Positions 26,101 through 33,878 are shown, counted from the first letter of the stretch. The stretch: 47,800 bases of DNA from Flavobacterium denitrificans DSM 15936 (GCF_000425445.1 NZ_KE384378.1:1-47800); one strand, 5' to 3'. Notes: generated from the sequence alone by a model not told the origin. Program-made: numbers and translations.

Positions 26101-27236
26101 ATCCAAAGATTTTCTGAATCTTGTTCGCATAACGAAAGAATAAAATCGCTTGGCAAAGTATTTTTTGTCAGCTCATTTTTAGAAATTGTCACAAAAGGAC
26201 TTTTGGTCTCTTCAATAGTATTAACACCACCTCTAAGCGTTCCAATCCAAACTCTGTTTTCATTATCTAAGTATAGGGATGAGACAGCATTACTGTTGAG
26301 TTTTTCTCCATCAAGAGAAGCACTTAATAGCGTAAAAGAATCTTTGTTGTAGTTGTATTTTACGATTCCATTTCCATTGGTGGCAATCCAAAGTTCATTG
26401 GAGAAACCTTTAAACATTAAATCTGAAATGGGATATTGAATTTCCTGATTGGTATAAAGATGATGCGTTTTATTTTTTGTATTGTATTTCAAAAGTCCTT
26501 CTTCTGTAGCCATCCAAATATTTGAATATTTGTCGAATAAAATACAGCCACTTCCAACAGAACTCTCAAAAACAGCAGAAAGTCTATTAGTCCCAGACTC
26601 CATCGCTACTAAACCCACACCCGCAACTGAGCACCACAATTTGCCCGAAGCATCAAAATCTAATTCTTGTACGTGAAAATCCCATTTTAATTTTCCTTTT
26701 ACCAAAAGCGGAATCTGAACAATATTTTCATTTTCTCCTGCGGCATAGAGCAATCCTTTTCCCGCAGTTGCGATGTACATTTTTGATTTATAATCCCGAA
26801 TTTGATTGACAACAAAATCTATCTTTTCACTTTTAGATGTTTTTTCATTGATATAATTCTTTGTACTAAATTGATTGCTCAAATAATTATAAACAGAAAT
26901 TCCTCCTTTTGTTCCAATCCAAATTTCATTCTGCGTACCACAAATACTTACAATTCTGTTATTTGCCAAAGAATTAGAATCATTTGGTTCGTTTCTAAAA
27001 CTTAAAAAATTATAACCATCATATCTGCTTACGCCATCATATGTTCCAAACCACATCAAACCTCTTTTGTCTTTGTATACCGAGGTTACTGCGTTATTGG
27101 CAAGACCATTTTTGATGCCGATATAACCAATATCATATTTTTTCTGTCCAAATTTAGGAATAGAAGTTCCCTCTGTCTGTGATTTAGCAGCAAAATGGAC
27201 TAATAGTGCGAAAAATAATAGAATTTTGGTTTTCAA
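23142..27236 (-). CDS. Hybrid two-component system (HTCS) sensor-regulator
   Basis: This is a 1364-residue one-protein two-component system, the usual PUL switch in Bacteroidota. After a signal peptide (1-19) the periplasmic sensor has many Reg_prop-type beta-propeller repeats (W-F/I-G-T, about 40-650) and a Y_Y_Y domain (about 690-770). A membrane span (about 776-794) leads to a HisKA helix with ISHEFRSPLT (His833), a HATPase domain with N-box and DNGEGV, a receiver with Asp1147 and Lys1199, and a C-terminal AraC-type helix-turn-helix (about 1250-1345). The start codon is TTG at 27236: an in-frame TAA stands 9 codons upstream and the next ATG would remove the signal peptide. It should bind an oligosaccharide and activate this locus. 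Confidence 0.95.
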   Translation of the reverse strand: MKTKILLFFALLVHFAAKSQTEGTSIPKFGQKKYDIGYIGIKNGLANNAVTSVYKDKRGLMWFGTYDGVSRYDGYNFLSFRNEPNDSNSLANNRIVSICGTQNEIWIGTKGGISVYNYLSNQFSTKNYINEKTSKSEKIDFVVNQIRDYKSKMYIATAGKGLLYAAGENENIVQIPLLVKGKLKWDFHVQELDFDASGKLWCSVAGVGLVAMESGTNRLSAVFESSVGSGCILFDKYSNIWMATEEGLLKYNTKNKTHHLYTNQEIQYPISDLMFKGFSNELWIATNGNGIVKYNYNKDSFTLLSASLDGEKLNSNAVSSLYLDNENRVWIGTLRGGVNTIEETKSPFVTISKNELTKNTLPSDFILSLCEQDSENLWIGTDGAGASLWNRKTNTFTNYSYNANNPNSLSNNFVSVILKDDKGTWFGTYGGGVCLFNSQTHNFKKYNLLNPKNAAIQKNIWVMFKCKKNILWAASPDEEGLYRYNERSDHFDFVDAQIRGIISIAQDKNHLWIGNFSKMYRFDPNTMQRKEIDVKYPVRSIVSHSDTKMLVGTEGGGLMIFNPKTFEKKFLTQRNGLPNNSILNIVRDKQGAYWCSTYNGIFVYNVETGKITSYHDTDGLQSNQFNYNAALRLSAGEIVFGGIKGFNIIDTKVNSQVHAFPKLIITSIKVNNKIYDQDGLGAFGVEKLKLPYDESMLNIDFAALEYSLPEKISYAYFLEGWDSQWHYVDNIRSANYSRITEGDYVLKIKSTNAEGIWNSKSISLPITILPPWYRSNWAYFFYFVVFGFVVFVVDNYQREQARLKYEVRLSQDLAKQEKELNEKKLTFFTNISHEFRSPLTMIINPLKDIIYGTEQQIDPAAIEMVYSNSRRLLSLVDQLLLFRKTETETGKLKVGQIDIVELCKEVFSCFVQHAKSKKIDYSFSISEERQLVYVDREKIEMALFNLISNALKFTEKENGKVAVNLRCTDSEVIINVTDNGEGVDDADKDKIFNLFYQSGKNVKNNRKGFGIGLYLVKQFIAQHHGKVSCRNNEYGGSVFEIRLLLGKEHFGDIEIREDLSDRTLFLDEALEETAIRENVLQKIEEEPENVKDVIKDAKSILVVDDNVQIRNYLKRILASKYHITTAENAENALQIVKNVQPDLIISDVVMGEMNGVAFCKHIKSDPDLKHIPVILLTGGTSEDVKLKGAEVGADDYITKPFDNEYLLARINGILTRRDSEQNYLLNSVTKNVAGPKLSDEDKKLLDKIIEIIDSNLDVDDFNIKDLASELGMSHSLVYKKIKKITGKSVLEFTRNVRLRKVATLLITTDLQISQAASIAGFGDIKYFRKHFQQFYNLNPSEFKKKYQNVKDNKYILNESFWKST

Positions 27237-27349
27237 AATTTCGGATTTTAGATTAAGTATATTTTAAAATCTAATATTTATTTTCTTAAAAAAATCAAGA
27301 TGATAAATTATTCGTGTGAAAAATACAATTATTAAATTAATCTTAAAAA

Positions 27350-27376
27350 AAACCTATGAAAATAAATCATAGGTTT
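27350..27376 (-). terminator. Intrinsic terminator of the GH2 gene
   Basis: AAACCTATGA (27350-27359) and TCATAGGTTT (27367-27376) form a 10-bp stem with a 7-base loop. On the minus strand the stem runs into eight T residues. It lies between the GH2 stop codon and the HTCS gene, so the regulator has its own promoter. Confidence 0.85.
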
Positions 27377-27410
27377 TCGTGCAAAAAAAAAAATACACAT
27401 AAAATTCTTA

Positions 27411-30400
27411 TCAATTGACTAATGAAATTATGTAAGAATATATATATTTTTTATCAGTTAAACGATATTGATCGTGTGGCAAACGTCCCCAGCTGTCATC
27501 TCCACCTACACCTCTTTGTTTATAATCTAAATGAAGATAAACGGCTTCTTTAGAATCTAAATCCAAATCAGACGGATGACGTTGTGCTTTTGTTTTGCCT
27601 GGATCTAAAGCCTCTGTTGAGATGTTCAAGGCACTAAAACCTAATGCCTGTAATCCCTCAAACTTTACGCCTTGACCTTTGCTATTTTTCAAAGTCAACC
27701 AGCGAACATCAGTTTTATAACCGCCTTCTTGCGGACGAATATAACTTTTTGTGTATTGATTAATTACCTTATCTGAATATTCTCCAACTAACGCTGCCGA
27801 ATTTCTGTCTGAATAATTTTCCCATGGCCCTCTACCATAATAACTTAAATTATCAAATGATCCATTTAGTTTCGCACGCATTCCAAAACGAGGCATTTCT
27901 GGCAATTCTTTTCCTTCTAAATTAATTGCTGCCGTAACTTTTATTGCACCATTATTTTGAATCAAATAATCAACAGTGTAAGGAACATTAACTCCAGCTA
28001 ATTTATAAGTAGTTTTTATCACTAAACCTTCAGGCGATTTTTTATCCAAAACCACACTTGCAATTGATGCATTTTGCGAAGCTTCTTTCCAGATTACTAA
28101 TTTGTTTTCCATATTGCTTCCAAAATCATTATCAGTTGGAGCACGCCAGAAATAAGGTGTTGGGAAATTGTTGAAAATTACATTTACATCATTTTTAAAA
28201 TTGTATTTTAAAATTTCTCCTTTTTTAATGTCAAATTCACCTGAAACGTTTTCAGCTTCAAAAGAAAGGATATCACCCTTCACTGTGTATTTCAATTTTG
28301 AAGCACTTTTTTCAGTTATATTTTTGAAATAGGAACCTTTTCCAATTGCAAACTGCTCTCTTGCAAATTCATGTCCTTTTGCAACTAAAGGCGCATCTGC
28401 TTTTGAATACGCAAAAACATTTACAAAATATTCAGAATTTCCATCGATGGAGCCTAAATCTAAAGCTACTTTCTTGCTTTCTGTTGGAGCTGCATCTATA
28501 TTAAATTCTCCTGATTTTATTTTTGCACCGTTTTTTATCAATTCCCATTTGAAATTAAAATCTGAAAGATTCGTAAAATTGTAAAGGTTTGTTATTACTA
28601 AATCAGATTCCTTAAGCTGAAAATGAATATTTTGATATACTTTTTTGATTTCGCTTAAGGCTGGTTTTGGTGTTCTGTTTGAAAAGATAACACCATCAGC
28701 ACAACCATTCTCATCATTTTGCAGTTTTGAAGCACCTAAATCGCCTCCATAAGCCCAAAATGTTTTTCCGTTTGCATCTTTGGTTTTGATTCCTTGATCA
28801 ACCCAATCCCAGATAAATCCGCCTTGCATGTGTTTACTGCTGTTGATGATGTCCCAATATTCTTGGAAATTTCCACCGCTATTTCCCATAGCATGTGCAT
28901 ATTCACACATAATATACGGGCGGTTTTTATCTGCCGCTGCATACGATTTCATGCTTTTGATTCCTGGATACATCGGACAAACAATATCTGTATTTCTATT
29001 TTCTCCAGCTTGTTCAAATTGCACTGGACGAGTTGAATCGACTTTTTTCAACCAATCATAAGCATCATAAAAAACGGGCCCGTTTCCGCACTCATTTCCT
29101 AATGACCAAATAATAATTGATGGATGATTTTTATCAAAAGCAAACATTCTTTTAATACGATCTAAATGCGCTGGCGCCCACTCTGGCAAATACGCAGGAT
29201 GCTTTTTCTGGTCAAACCAATTTTGCCATTCTGCGCCCATTGCATGCGACTCGATATTCGCCTCATCTACAACATAAAAACCATATTCATCACATAAATC
29301 GTAAAGTTTAGTATCGTGCGGGTAATGGCTCATACGAATGGCATTGATATTGAATTCCTTCATCAACTGAAGATCTTTCAGCATTAACTCATCATTTGGA
29401 ACATGTCCATTTACATCATCATGTTCGTGAATATTGACACCTTTTACCATTACTGCTTTTCCATTAACCAAAAGCTGTGCATTTTTGATTTCAACTTTTC
29501 TGAAACCTGTTTTTTTAGAAACCGCTTCCAGAATATTTCCTTTGCTGTCAAATAACGTAATCGTGTATTTATACAAATTTGGCGTTTCCGCATTCCATTG
29601 TTTTACGTTTTCAATAGTTTTTGAAAAGTTTACATTTGATTCTTTTGCATTTACTTTTTTGCTTTCAGAGTAAACCATTTTTCCTTCTTTATCAAACAGT
29701 TCCACCTTTACAGATGGATTTTTGATCTTGTTGTTTTCGAAGTATTTTAAAGTAACATCAATATTGAAAAGTCCATTTTTATATTGACTGTCTAAATCAC
29801 TTTTTACAAAATAATCCCAAACGGTCGTTTTTGGCATTGCTTGCAAATAAACGTCGCGTTCAATTCCGCTTAATCTCCAAAAATCCTGATCTTCAAGATA
29901 ACTTCCGTCATGCCATCTAAATACTTGAACAGCAATTAAATTTTCTCCTTTCTTTAAAAATGACGTAATATTGAATTCAGCCGGTGTTTTTGAAGCTTTT
30001 GTCATTCCTACTTCTTTTCCGTTCAAAAACACTCTTGCATAACCTGAAATAGAACCAAAATGAAGAATAATTTCTTTATCATTCCAAGAATCTGAAATCG
30101 TAAAATTGCGTCTGTAACTCGCAACCGGATTATAATCTCCCGCTATAAAAGGAGGATTTTTAGGAAACGGATAAACAATATTAGTATAAATCGGAATATC
30201 ATATCCTTGCAATTCCCAGTTTGAAGGAACCTTAATTTCCGACCATTTGCTAACATCGAGATTCGGTTCGAAAAAATTTGTTGGTCGTTGTGCAGGAGTT
30301 TTAACAATATCAAATTTCCAAAGTCCGTTCAAACTTTGATACAATGCCGACTTTTTAGGATTATTTTCCTTTAATTCGTCTGCATTACTATATAAAAGAA

Positions 30401-30521
30401 ACGAACTTCTCCCCGATTCTTTTCCTCGGTCTACTACTTGCGGGTTTTCCCATTCATTAGTTTGTGCAAAATTTATTTGTGCACATAAAAACAGCGACGC
30501 TGCTAAAAAAATTTTCTTCAT
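27411..30521 (-). CDS. GH2 beta-galactosidase
   Basis: This is a 1036-residue exported LacZ-type enzyme (signal peptide 1-20) that removes terminal beta-linked galactose. It has the full five-domain layout: sugar-binding jelly roll (about 45-230), immunoglobulin-like domain, TIM barrel, a second sandwich, and the C-terminal beta-galactosidase small-chain domain (from about 760). The acid/base Glu477 lies in SLGNECGNG and the nucleophile Glu540 in MCEYAHAMGNS. GVNIHEHDDVNG and GGFIWDWVDQG are family marks. Length is close to E. coli LacZ. Its own promoter and terminator make it a separate unit. The promoter shares an element with that of susC, so it is likely co-induced. Confidence 0.94.
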   Translation of the reverse strand: MKKIFLAASLFLCAQINFAQTNEWENPQVVDRGKESGRSSFLLYSNADELKENNPKKSALYQSLNGLWKFDIVKTPAQRPTNFFEPNLDVSKWSEIKVPSNWELQGYDIPIYTNIVYPFPKNPPFIAGDYNPVASYRRNFTISDSWNDKEIILHFGSISGYARVFLNGKEVGMTKASKTPAEFNITSFLKKGENLIAVQVFRWHDGSYLEDQDFWRLSGIERDVYLQAMPKTTVWDYFVKSDLDSQYKNGLFNIDVTLKYFENNKIKNPSVKVELFDKEGKMVYSESKKVNAKESNVNFSKTIENVKQWNAETPNLYKYTITLFDSKGNILEAVSKKTGFRKVEIKNAQLLVNGKAVMVKGVNIHEHDDVNGHVPNDELMLKDLQLMKEFNINAIRMSHYPHDTKLYDLCDEYGFYVVDEANIESHAMGAEWQNWFDQKKHPAYLPEWAPAHLDRIKRMFAFDKNHPSIIIWSLGNECGNGPVFYDAYDWLKKVDSTRPVQFEQAGENRNTDIVCPMYPGIKSMKSYAAADKNRPYIMCEYAHAMGNSGGNFQEYWDIINSSKHMQGGFIWDWVDQGIKTKDANGKTFWAYGGDLGASKLQNDENGCADGVIFSNRTPKPALSEIKKVYQNIHFQLKESDLVITNLYNFTNLSDFNFKWELIKNGAKIKSGEFNIDAAPTESKKVALDLGSIDGNSEYFVNVFAYSKADAPLVAKGHEFAREQFAIGKGSYFKNITEKSASKLKYTVKGDILSFEAENVSGEFDIKKGEILKYNFKNDVNVIFNNFPTPYFWRAPTDNDFGSNMENKLVIWKEASQNASIASVVLDKKSPEGLVIKTTYKLAGVNVPYTVDYLIQNNGAIKVTAAINLEGKELPEMPRFGMRAKLNGSFDNLSYYGRGPWENYSDRNSAALVGEYSDKVINQYTKSYIRPQEGGYKTDVRWLTLKNSKGQGVKFEGLQALGFSALNISTEALDPGKTKAQRHPSDLDLDSKEAVYLHLDYKQRGVGGDDSWGRLPHDQYRLTDKKYIYSYIISLVN

Positions 30522-30563
30522 CTAACTATTTTTGATTGTATAAGGTTTGTTTTTAAAGAAAAA

Positions 30564-30677
30564 TGTCATTCCAAATTGATTTAAAGCACTTCTTTATAAA
30601 AAACTTATAAAAAAAGGAACGGCCCTAACACTAACCAAATCTTAAAAACGTACGCTTTAAATCAATTTGGAATGACA
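30564..30677 (-). promoter_or_regulatory. Perfect 24-bp inverted repeat with U-tract in the GH2 leader
   Basis: Arms 30564-30587 and 30654-30677 are exact reverse complements over 24 bases (core CATTCCAAATTGATTTAAAG), with a 66-base spacer. Read on the minus strand the second arm is followed at once by TTTTTCTTT. The structure lies between the -7 box (30691-30698) and the ATG (30521), so it would fold in the GH2 message. It has the form of a terminator or attenuator with an unusually long loop. Confidence 0.6.
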
Positions 30678-30690
30678 AATTCTTGAATCA

Positions 30691-30698
30691 CAAATTTA
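30691..30698 (-). promoter_or_regulatory. -7 box of the GH2 promoter
   Basis: Minus-strand TAAATTTG fits TAnnTTTG and predicts a leader of about 165 bases. No TTG is found at 19-20 bases upstream; a C4 run lies there instead, as in the susC promoter. Confidence 0.45.
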
Positions 30699-30717
30699 GA
30701 TATTCACTTAAAAGACA

Positions 30718-30787
30718 TGAGGGGCAATCCGATATAGTAAAAGGGGTAATTTAGTATTCATACGCGTTCTGTACAATTTTACCCCTT
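30718..30787 (-). promoter_or_regulatory. Candidate HTCS operator cluster upstream of GH2
   Basis: On the plus strand TGAGGGG (30718-30724) is followed 22 bases later by AAGGGGTAA (30741-30749), and the latter is repeated inverted as TTACCCCTT (30779-30787), a 9-bp perfect match. The first two boxes reproduce the spacing and orientation seen upstream of susC. Binding by the HTCS is inferred from position and sharing. Confidence 0.45.
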
Positions 30788-30908
30788 CTTTTAATGCGTT
30801 TTTAGCATCACATGATAAAAAAATAGCATTTTATATCATTATTCTTGATTTTATCTTTGACAAAAAATAAAATAGTTTTATTCAATAATAATCTAATTTG
30901 ATCTGTTG

Positions 30909-30995
30909 AAATCTGTGTAAATCTGCGTGAAAAAATCGATGCACAAAAGTATTGTACGCAGATTTACACAGACTAAAGCAGATTTACACAGATTT
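30909..30995. repeat. Inverted and direct repeats of an AATCTGTGTAAATCTGCG unit
   Basis: A unit at 30909-30926 (AAATCTGTGTAAATCTGC) recurs as perfect reverse complements at 30978-30995 (18 bases) and, over 17 bases, at 30956-30972. The last two copies form a direct repeat 22 bases apart. Elements of this wording are familiar from many Bacteroidota intergenic regions. It lies upstream of both the GH2 gene and the ElaA-like gene. Confidence 0.7.
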
Positions 30996-31062
30996 GAATT
31001 TAAACTGGCGATTAAAATTGAAAAAATAAATAATATCACCCAACCGGTTAAAATAGTTTTTA

Positions 31063-31509
31063 ATGAATTATAGCTACACAATTAAAGCATTTGGAGAATT
31101 TACCAATTTGGAACTTTATGAAATGCTGCGTTTAAGAAGTGAAGTTTTTGTGGTAGAACAAAATTGCGTCTATCAGGATTTGGATAATAAAGACCCAAAA
31201 AGTTTTCATCTTTTATATTATGCCAATGATGAATTGGCTGGATGCACTCGATTGCTTCCAACGGGTTTATCGTATGATGATATTTCCATTGGAAGAGTGG
31301 TAATTGCACCAACGTTCCGCGGATTGGGTTTAGGGAAAAAAATTATGGAAGCTTCGATTGCAGGTTGTCAGGAAAAATTTGGCAAAAGCCCGATTCGAAT
31401 TAGTGCACAATATCATTTATCCAATTTTTATCAATCACTTGGATTTATGGAACAAGGCGAACCGTATGACGAAGACGGAATTCCGCATATCGAAATGCTT
31501 AGAAATTAA
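31063..31509 (+). CDS. elaA: ElaA-like GNAT N-acetyltransferase
   Basis: This is a 148-residue GNAT-fold protein that would transfer an acetyl group from acetyl-CoA to an unknown acceptor. The start LRLRSEVFVVEQNCVYQDLDNKDP is characteristic of ElaA. The acetyl-CoA loop is V-x-x-x-x-R-G-L-G-L-G-K (about residues 80-93), followed by NFYQSLGF and a final acidic EPYDEDGIPHIEM. It is encoded alone and converges on the LysR gene, with only 3 bp between the two stop codons. Confidence 0.9.
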   Translation: MNYSYTIKAFGEFTNLELYEMLRLRSEVFVVEQNCVYQDLDNKDPKSFHLLYYANDELAGCTRLLPTGLSYDDISIGRVVIAPTFRGLGLGKKIMEASIAGCQEKFGKSPIRISAQYHLSNFYQSLGFMEQGEPYDEDGIPHIEMLRN

Positions 31510-31512
31510 GAA

Positions 31513-32376
31513 TTACGGGATAATCAATTTTAAAACATTGGCCAATACCGGATTATGATCTTCTGTTCGCCAATTAATAAATAAATCCGTTTCAAGTGGC
31601 ATTTTTATAAATCGGATTCCGGGAATTTCATGAAAAAGATAAGAATCTGGCAAAATTGCGATTCCCATTCCTTTTCGAACCAAAGCAATAATGGCAGATC
31701 CGAATTCAGAATGAAGATATACCTCGGGAGCATTTTCTAAAGAATTGAATAATCGCTGAATCAAATCGCTGTAACTGCTTCCTTCGTCATTTGTTGGAAG
31801 GATGAATTTTTGAGACGCGAGTGTTTCTTTTGTCAAATCTTCGGGTGTTTTGTACGGATGATTTTCGGGAACAACGATGGCTAAATTATCCGTATAAAAT
31901 TTTTCCGAAGCAATATCTTTGGCATTATTGATATCGCGGGTAATCGCCAAATCGATTTTATAATTTCGAAGAAAATCTTGCTGATCCTCGTACAGAACCT
32001 GAACCAATTTTATTTTGAGTTTTGGATAAGCCGCTGAAATTCGGGACAAAATATCCGGCATGATGGAGGCAGAAATTGAATCAGGATGCGCAATAGTAAT
32101 GGTGCCGCTTTCGCCCAATTGAATCTGGCGGGCTGACTGGTGAATGAATTCAAGTTTATTGAGCTCGACTTCCCATTTTTCGTTTAGAAATTGGCCGGCA
32201 GCAGTAAGTTTGACATTACGTTTGTTTCGCTCAAAAAGCTGAACACCCAACTGATTTTCCAGCGACTGAATTTGTCTGCTCAATGCCGATTGTGTAATAT
32301 TCATTTTTCCGGCAGTGTTCCAGAAATGAAGTTCTTTGGCAAGAGCCAAAAAATATTTGATTTGCTGTAAGTCCAT
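31513..32376 (-). CDS. LysR family transcriptional regulator
   Basis: This is a 287-residue LysR-type regulator. The N-terminal winged helix-turn-helix includes FLALAKELHFWNTAGKMNITQSALS split over residues 9-33, then RQIQSLENQLGVQLFERN. The effector-binding domain has the usual two-lobed pattern from about residue 90. It is divergent from the GNAT-EamA pair starting at 32441. The 64-bp shared gap carries a T-N11-A site and a 16-bp palindrome, so the pair is the likely target. An aromatic amino acid or drug-like effector is possible, but nothing in the sequence defines it. Confidence 0.92.
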   Translation of the reverse strand: MDLQQIKYFLALAKELHFWNTAGKMNITQSALSRQIQSLENQLGVQLFERNKRNVKLTAAGQFLNEKWEVELNKLEFIHQSARQIQLGESGTITIAHPDSISASIMPDILSRISAAYPKLKIKLVQVLYEDQQDFLRNYKIDLAITRDINNAKDIASEKFYTDNLAIVVPENHPYKTPEDLTKETLASQKFILPTNDEGSSYSDLIQRLFNSLENAPEVYLHSEFGSAIIALVRKGMGIAILPDSYLFHEIPGIRFIKMPLETDLFINWRTEDHNPVLANVLKLIIP

Positions 32377-32440
32377 TGATGCAATTTACGCATTTATTGA
32401 GAATAAAAAACAGCTTTTAATGCATTAAAAAGAAATAAAA
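32377..32440. promoter_or_regulatory. Divergent LysR / GNAT-EamA control region
   Basis: The 64-bp gap holds TGCAATTTACGCA (32380-32392), a T-N11-A box with TGC/GCA dyad right before the LysR start codon. It also holds the perfect 16-bp palindrome TTTTAATGCATTAAAA (32415-32430), ending 10 bases before the GNAT start codon. Both fit autoregulation and control of the divergent pair. Confidence 0.5.
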
Positions 32441-32962
32441 ATGAATACGCTAAAAATTACAAAAGCCACGCTTAACGATATTGAAAAGCTTCAGAATATT
32501 GGAAGACAAACTTTTTACGAAACTTTTGCAGAAGTAAATTTAGAAGAAAATATGGCAAAATATCTCGAAAAAAGTTTTGCTACTGAAAAATTGGCTTCAG
32601 AACTTAAAAATGAATCTTCGTATTTCTATTTGGCAGAAATCGATGAAAAAGTAATCGGTTATCTAAAATTAAATACCGGGAATGCTCAAACTGAAAACCA
32701 AGATAAAAACGCTCTCGAGATTGAACGTATTTATGTTGCAAAAGAATTTCATGGCAAAAATGTTGGGCAAGAATTGTATGTGCAAGCTTTAAAAATGGCA
32801 AAAGAATTAAACGTTTCCTATATGTGGCTTGGCGTTTGGGAAAAGAATTTTAGAGCGGTTAGTTTTTATACCAAAAATGGTTTTACGCAATTTGACACAC
32901 ATATTTTCAAATTAGGCGATGACGAACAAACGGATTTGATGATGAAAAAAGTCTTAGCCTAA
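32441..32962 (+). CDS. GNAT N-acetyltransferase (PaiA-like)
   Basis: This is a 173-residue GNAT acetyltransferase. It has ATLNDIEKLQNIGRQTFYETFA near the N-terminus (residues 9-30), an acetyl-CoA binding stretch IERIYVAKEFHGKNVGQELY (about 89-108) and WLGVWEKNFRAVSFYTKNGF (about 127-146). These resemble PaiA-type polyamine or spermidine acetyltransferases. It is the first gene of a pair; the exporter gene follows after 15 bp. Acetylation plus export of one compound is a reasonable reading. Confidence 0.88.
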   Translation: MNTLKITKATLNDIEKLQNIGRQTFYETFAEVNLEENMAKYLEKSFATEKLASELKNESSYFYLAEIDEKVIGYLKLNTGNAQTENQDKNALEIERIYVAKEFHGKNVGQELYVQALKMAKELNVSYMWLGVWEKNFRAVSFYTKNGFTQFDTHIFKLGDDEQTDLMMKKVLA

Positions 32963-32977
32963 AACCTAAAGATCAAA

Positions 32978-33859
32978 ATGGAAAAGAAACGACTTTTATT
33001 GATTTTGCTAATTATAGGAACAGCTTTCTGGGGAATTTCCTATTCGATTACAAAAATGGCAATTGGGGATTATTCTCCTGCAATCTTTTTATTTTACAGG
33101 TTTTTATTGGCAGTTATAGTCTTGACTATTATTTTTTGGAAATATGTGAGAGAAACCAATCTTGAGGCCATTAAAACTGGCGTCATTCTGGCAATTCCGA
33201 TGTTTTTGGGAATTCATTTACAGACTATCGGACTCAAACATACCAATGCTTCACAATGTTCTTTCATCGCCGGATTAACCGTAATTATTATTCCGTTATT
33301 AAAATTAGCGATTTATAAAACCAATACTTCATTAAAAATTTGGGTGGCGGCGTTGACTGCTTTAACCGGATTGTTTATTATTGCGATCAAAGAAAAATTC
33401 GAAATAAACATTGGCGATTTGTACACGATTGCAGGCGCTTTTGCTTTTGCAGTTTATTTGATTACGGTTGAAAAACATTCTGCTTTAAAAAACCTTTTGT
33501 ATTCAATTGTACCGATGTTTGCTTTTTGCGCGCTTTTCACTTTTTGCATTGCGCTAACTGAAAATCATTCTGATTGGTTCCCTAAAAATGACACCTTTTG
33601 GCTTGGCGTAATTTACTGCGCTTTGTTTTCAACCGCTTATATGTATACCGTTTCTAATATTTCGCAACGTTATTTATCTGCCGAAAGAGTGGCCGTAATT
33701 TATTTGTTTGAGCCTGTTTTTGGCGCTATTGGAGCATTTTTTATTTTGGGCGAAAATCTTGGTTGGCGTCTTCTTTTAGGCGGAACCCTTATTTTTTCTG
33801 CGACTATTATTTCTGAAGTGAATTTTAAAAAAGATAAACTTTTGATCAAAAAAATCTGA
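32978..33859 (+). CDS. EamA/DMT family transporter
   Basis: This is a 293-residue inner-membrane protein of the drug/metabolite transporter superfamily, with about ten membrane spans in two EamA repeats. The first repeat begins with GTAFWGISYSITKMA (about 15-29) and the second includes LFEPVFGAIGAFFILGE (about 245-261), the usual end-of-repeat motif. Such proteins export amino acids, polyamines or other metabolites. It shares an operon with the GNAT gene and is followed by a strong terminator. Confidence 0.92.
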   Translation: MEKKRLLLILLIIGTAFWGISYSITKMAIGDYSPAIFLFYRFLLAVIVLTIIFWKYVRETNLEAIKTGVILAIPMFLGIHLQTIGLKHTNASQCSFIAGLTVIIIPLLKLAIYKTNTSLKIWVAALTALTGLFIIAIKEKFEINIGDLYTIAGAFAFAVYLITVEKHSALKNLLYSIVPMFAFCALFTFCIALTENHSDWFPKNDTFWLGVIYCALFSTAYMYTVSNISQRYLSAERVAVIYLFEPVFGAIGAFFILGENLGWRLLLGGTLIFSATIISEVNFKKDKLLIKKI

Positions 33860-33878
33860 AATTAAATTTATTATAAAA

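Larger units (their letters stand above)
30522..31062 (-). promoter_or_regulatory. GH2 promoter and leader, plus interspersed repeats
   Basis: This is a 541-bp gene-free stretch. From right to left it holds a repeat block (30909-30995), an inverted repeat of G-runs (30741-30787), a candidate operator (30718-30747), a -7 box (30691-30698) and a long perfect inverted repeat within the predicted leader (30564-30677). The right end should also contain the promoter of the ElaA-like gene, which I could not place. Confidence 0.6.

Noticed and set aside
30900..31000. Short repeats considered as a CRISPR array
   Set aside because: The units are in mixed orientation, there are only three, the spacers are unequal and no cas gene is present.
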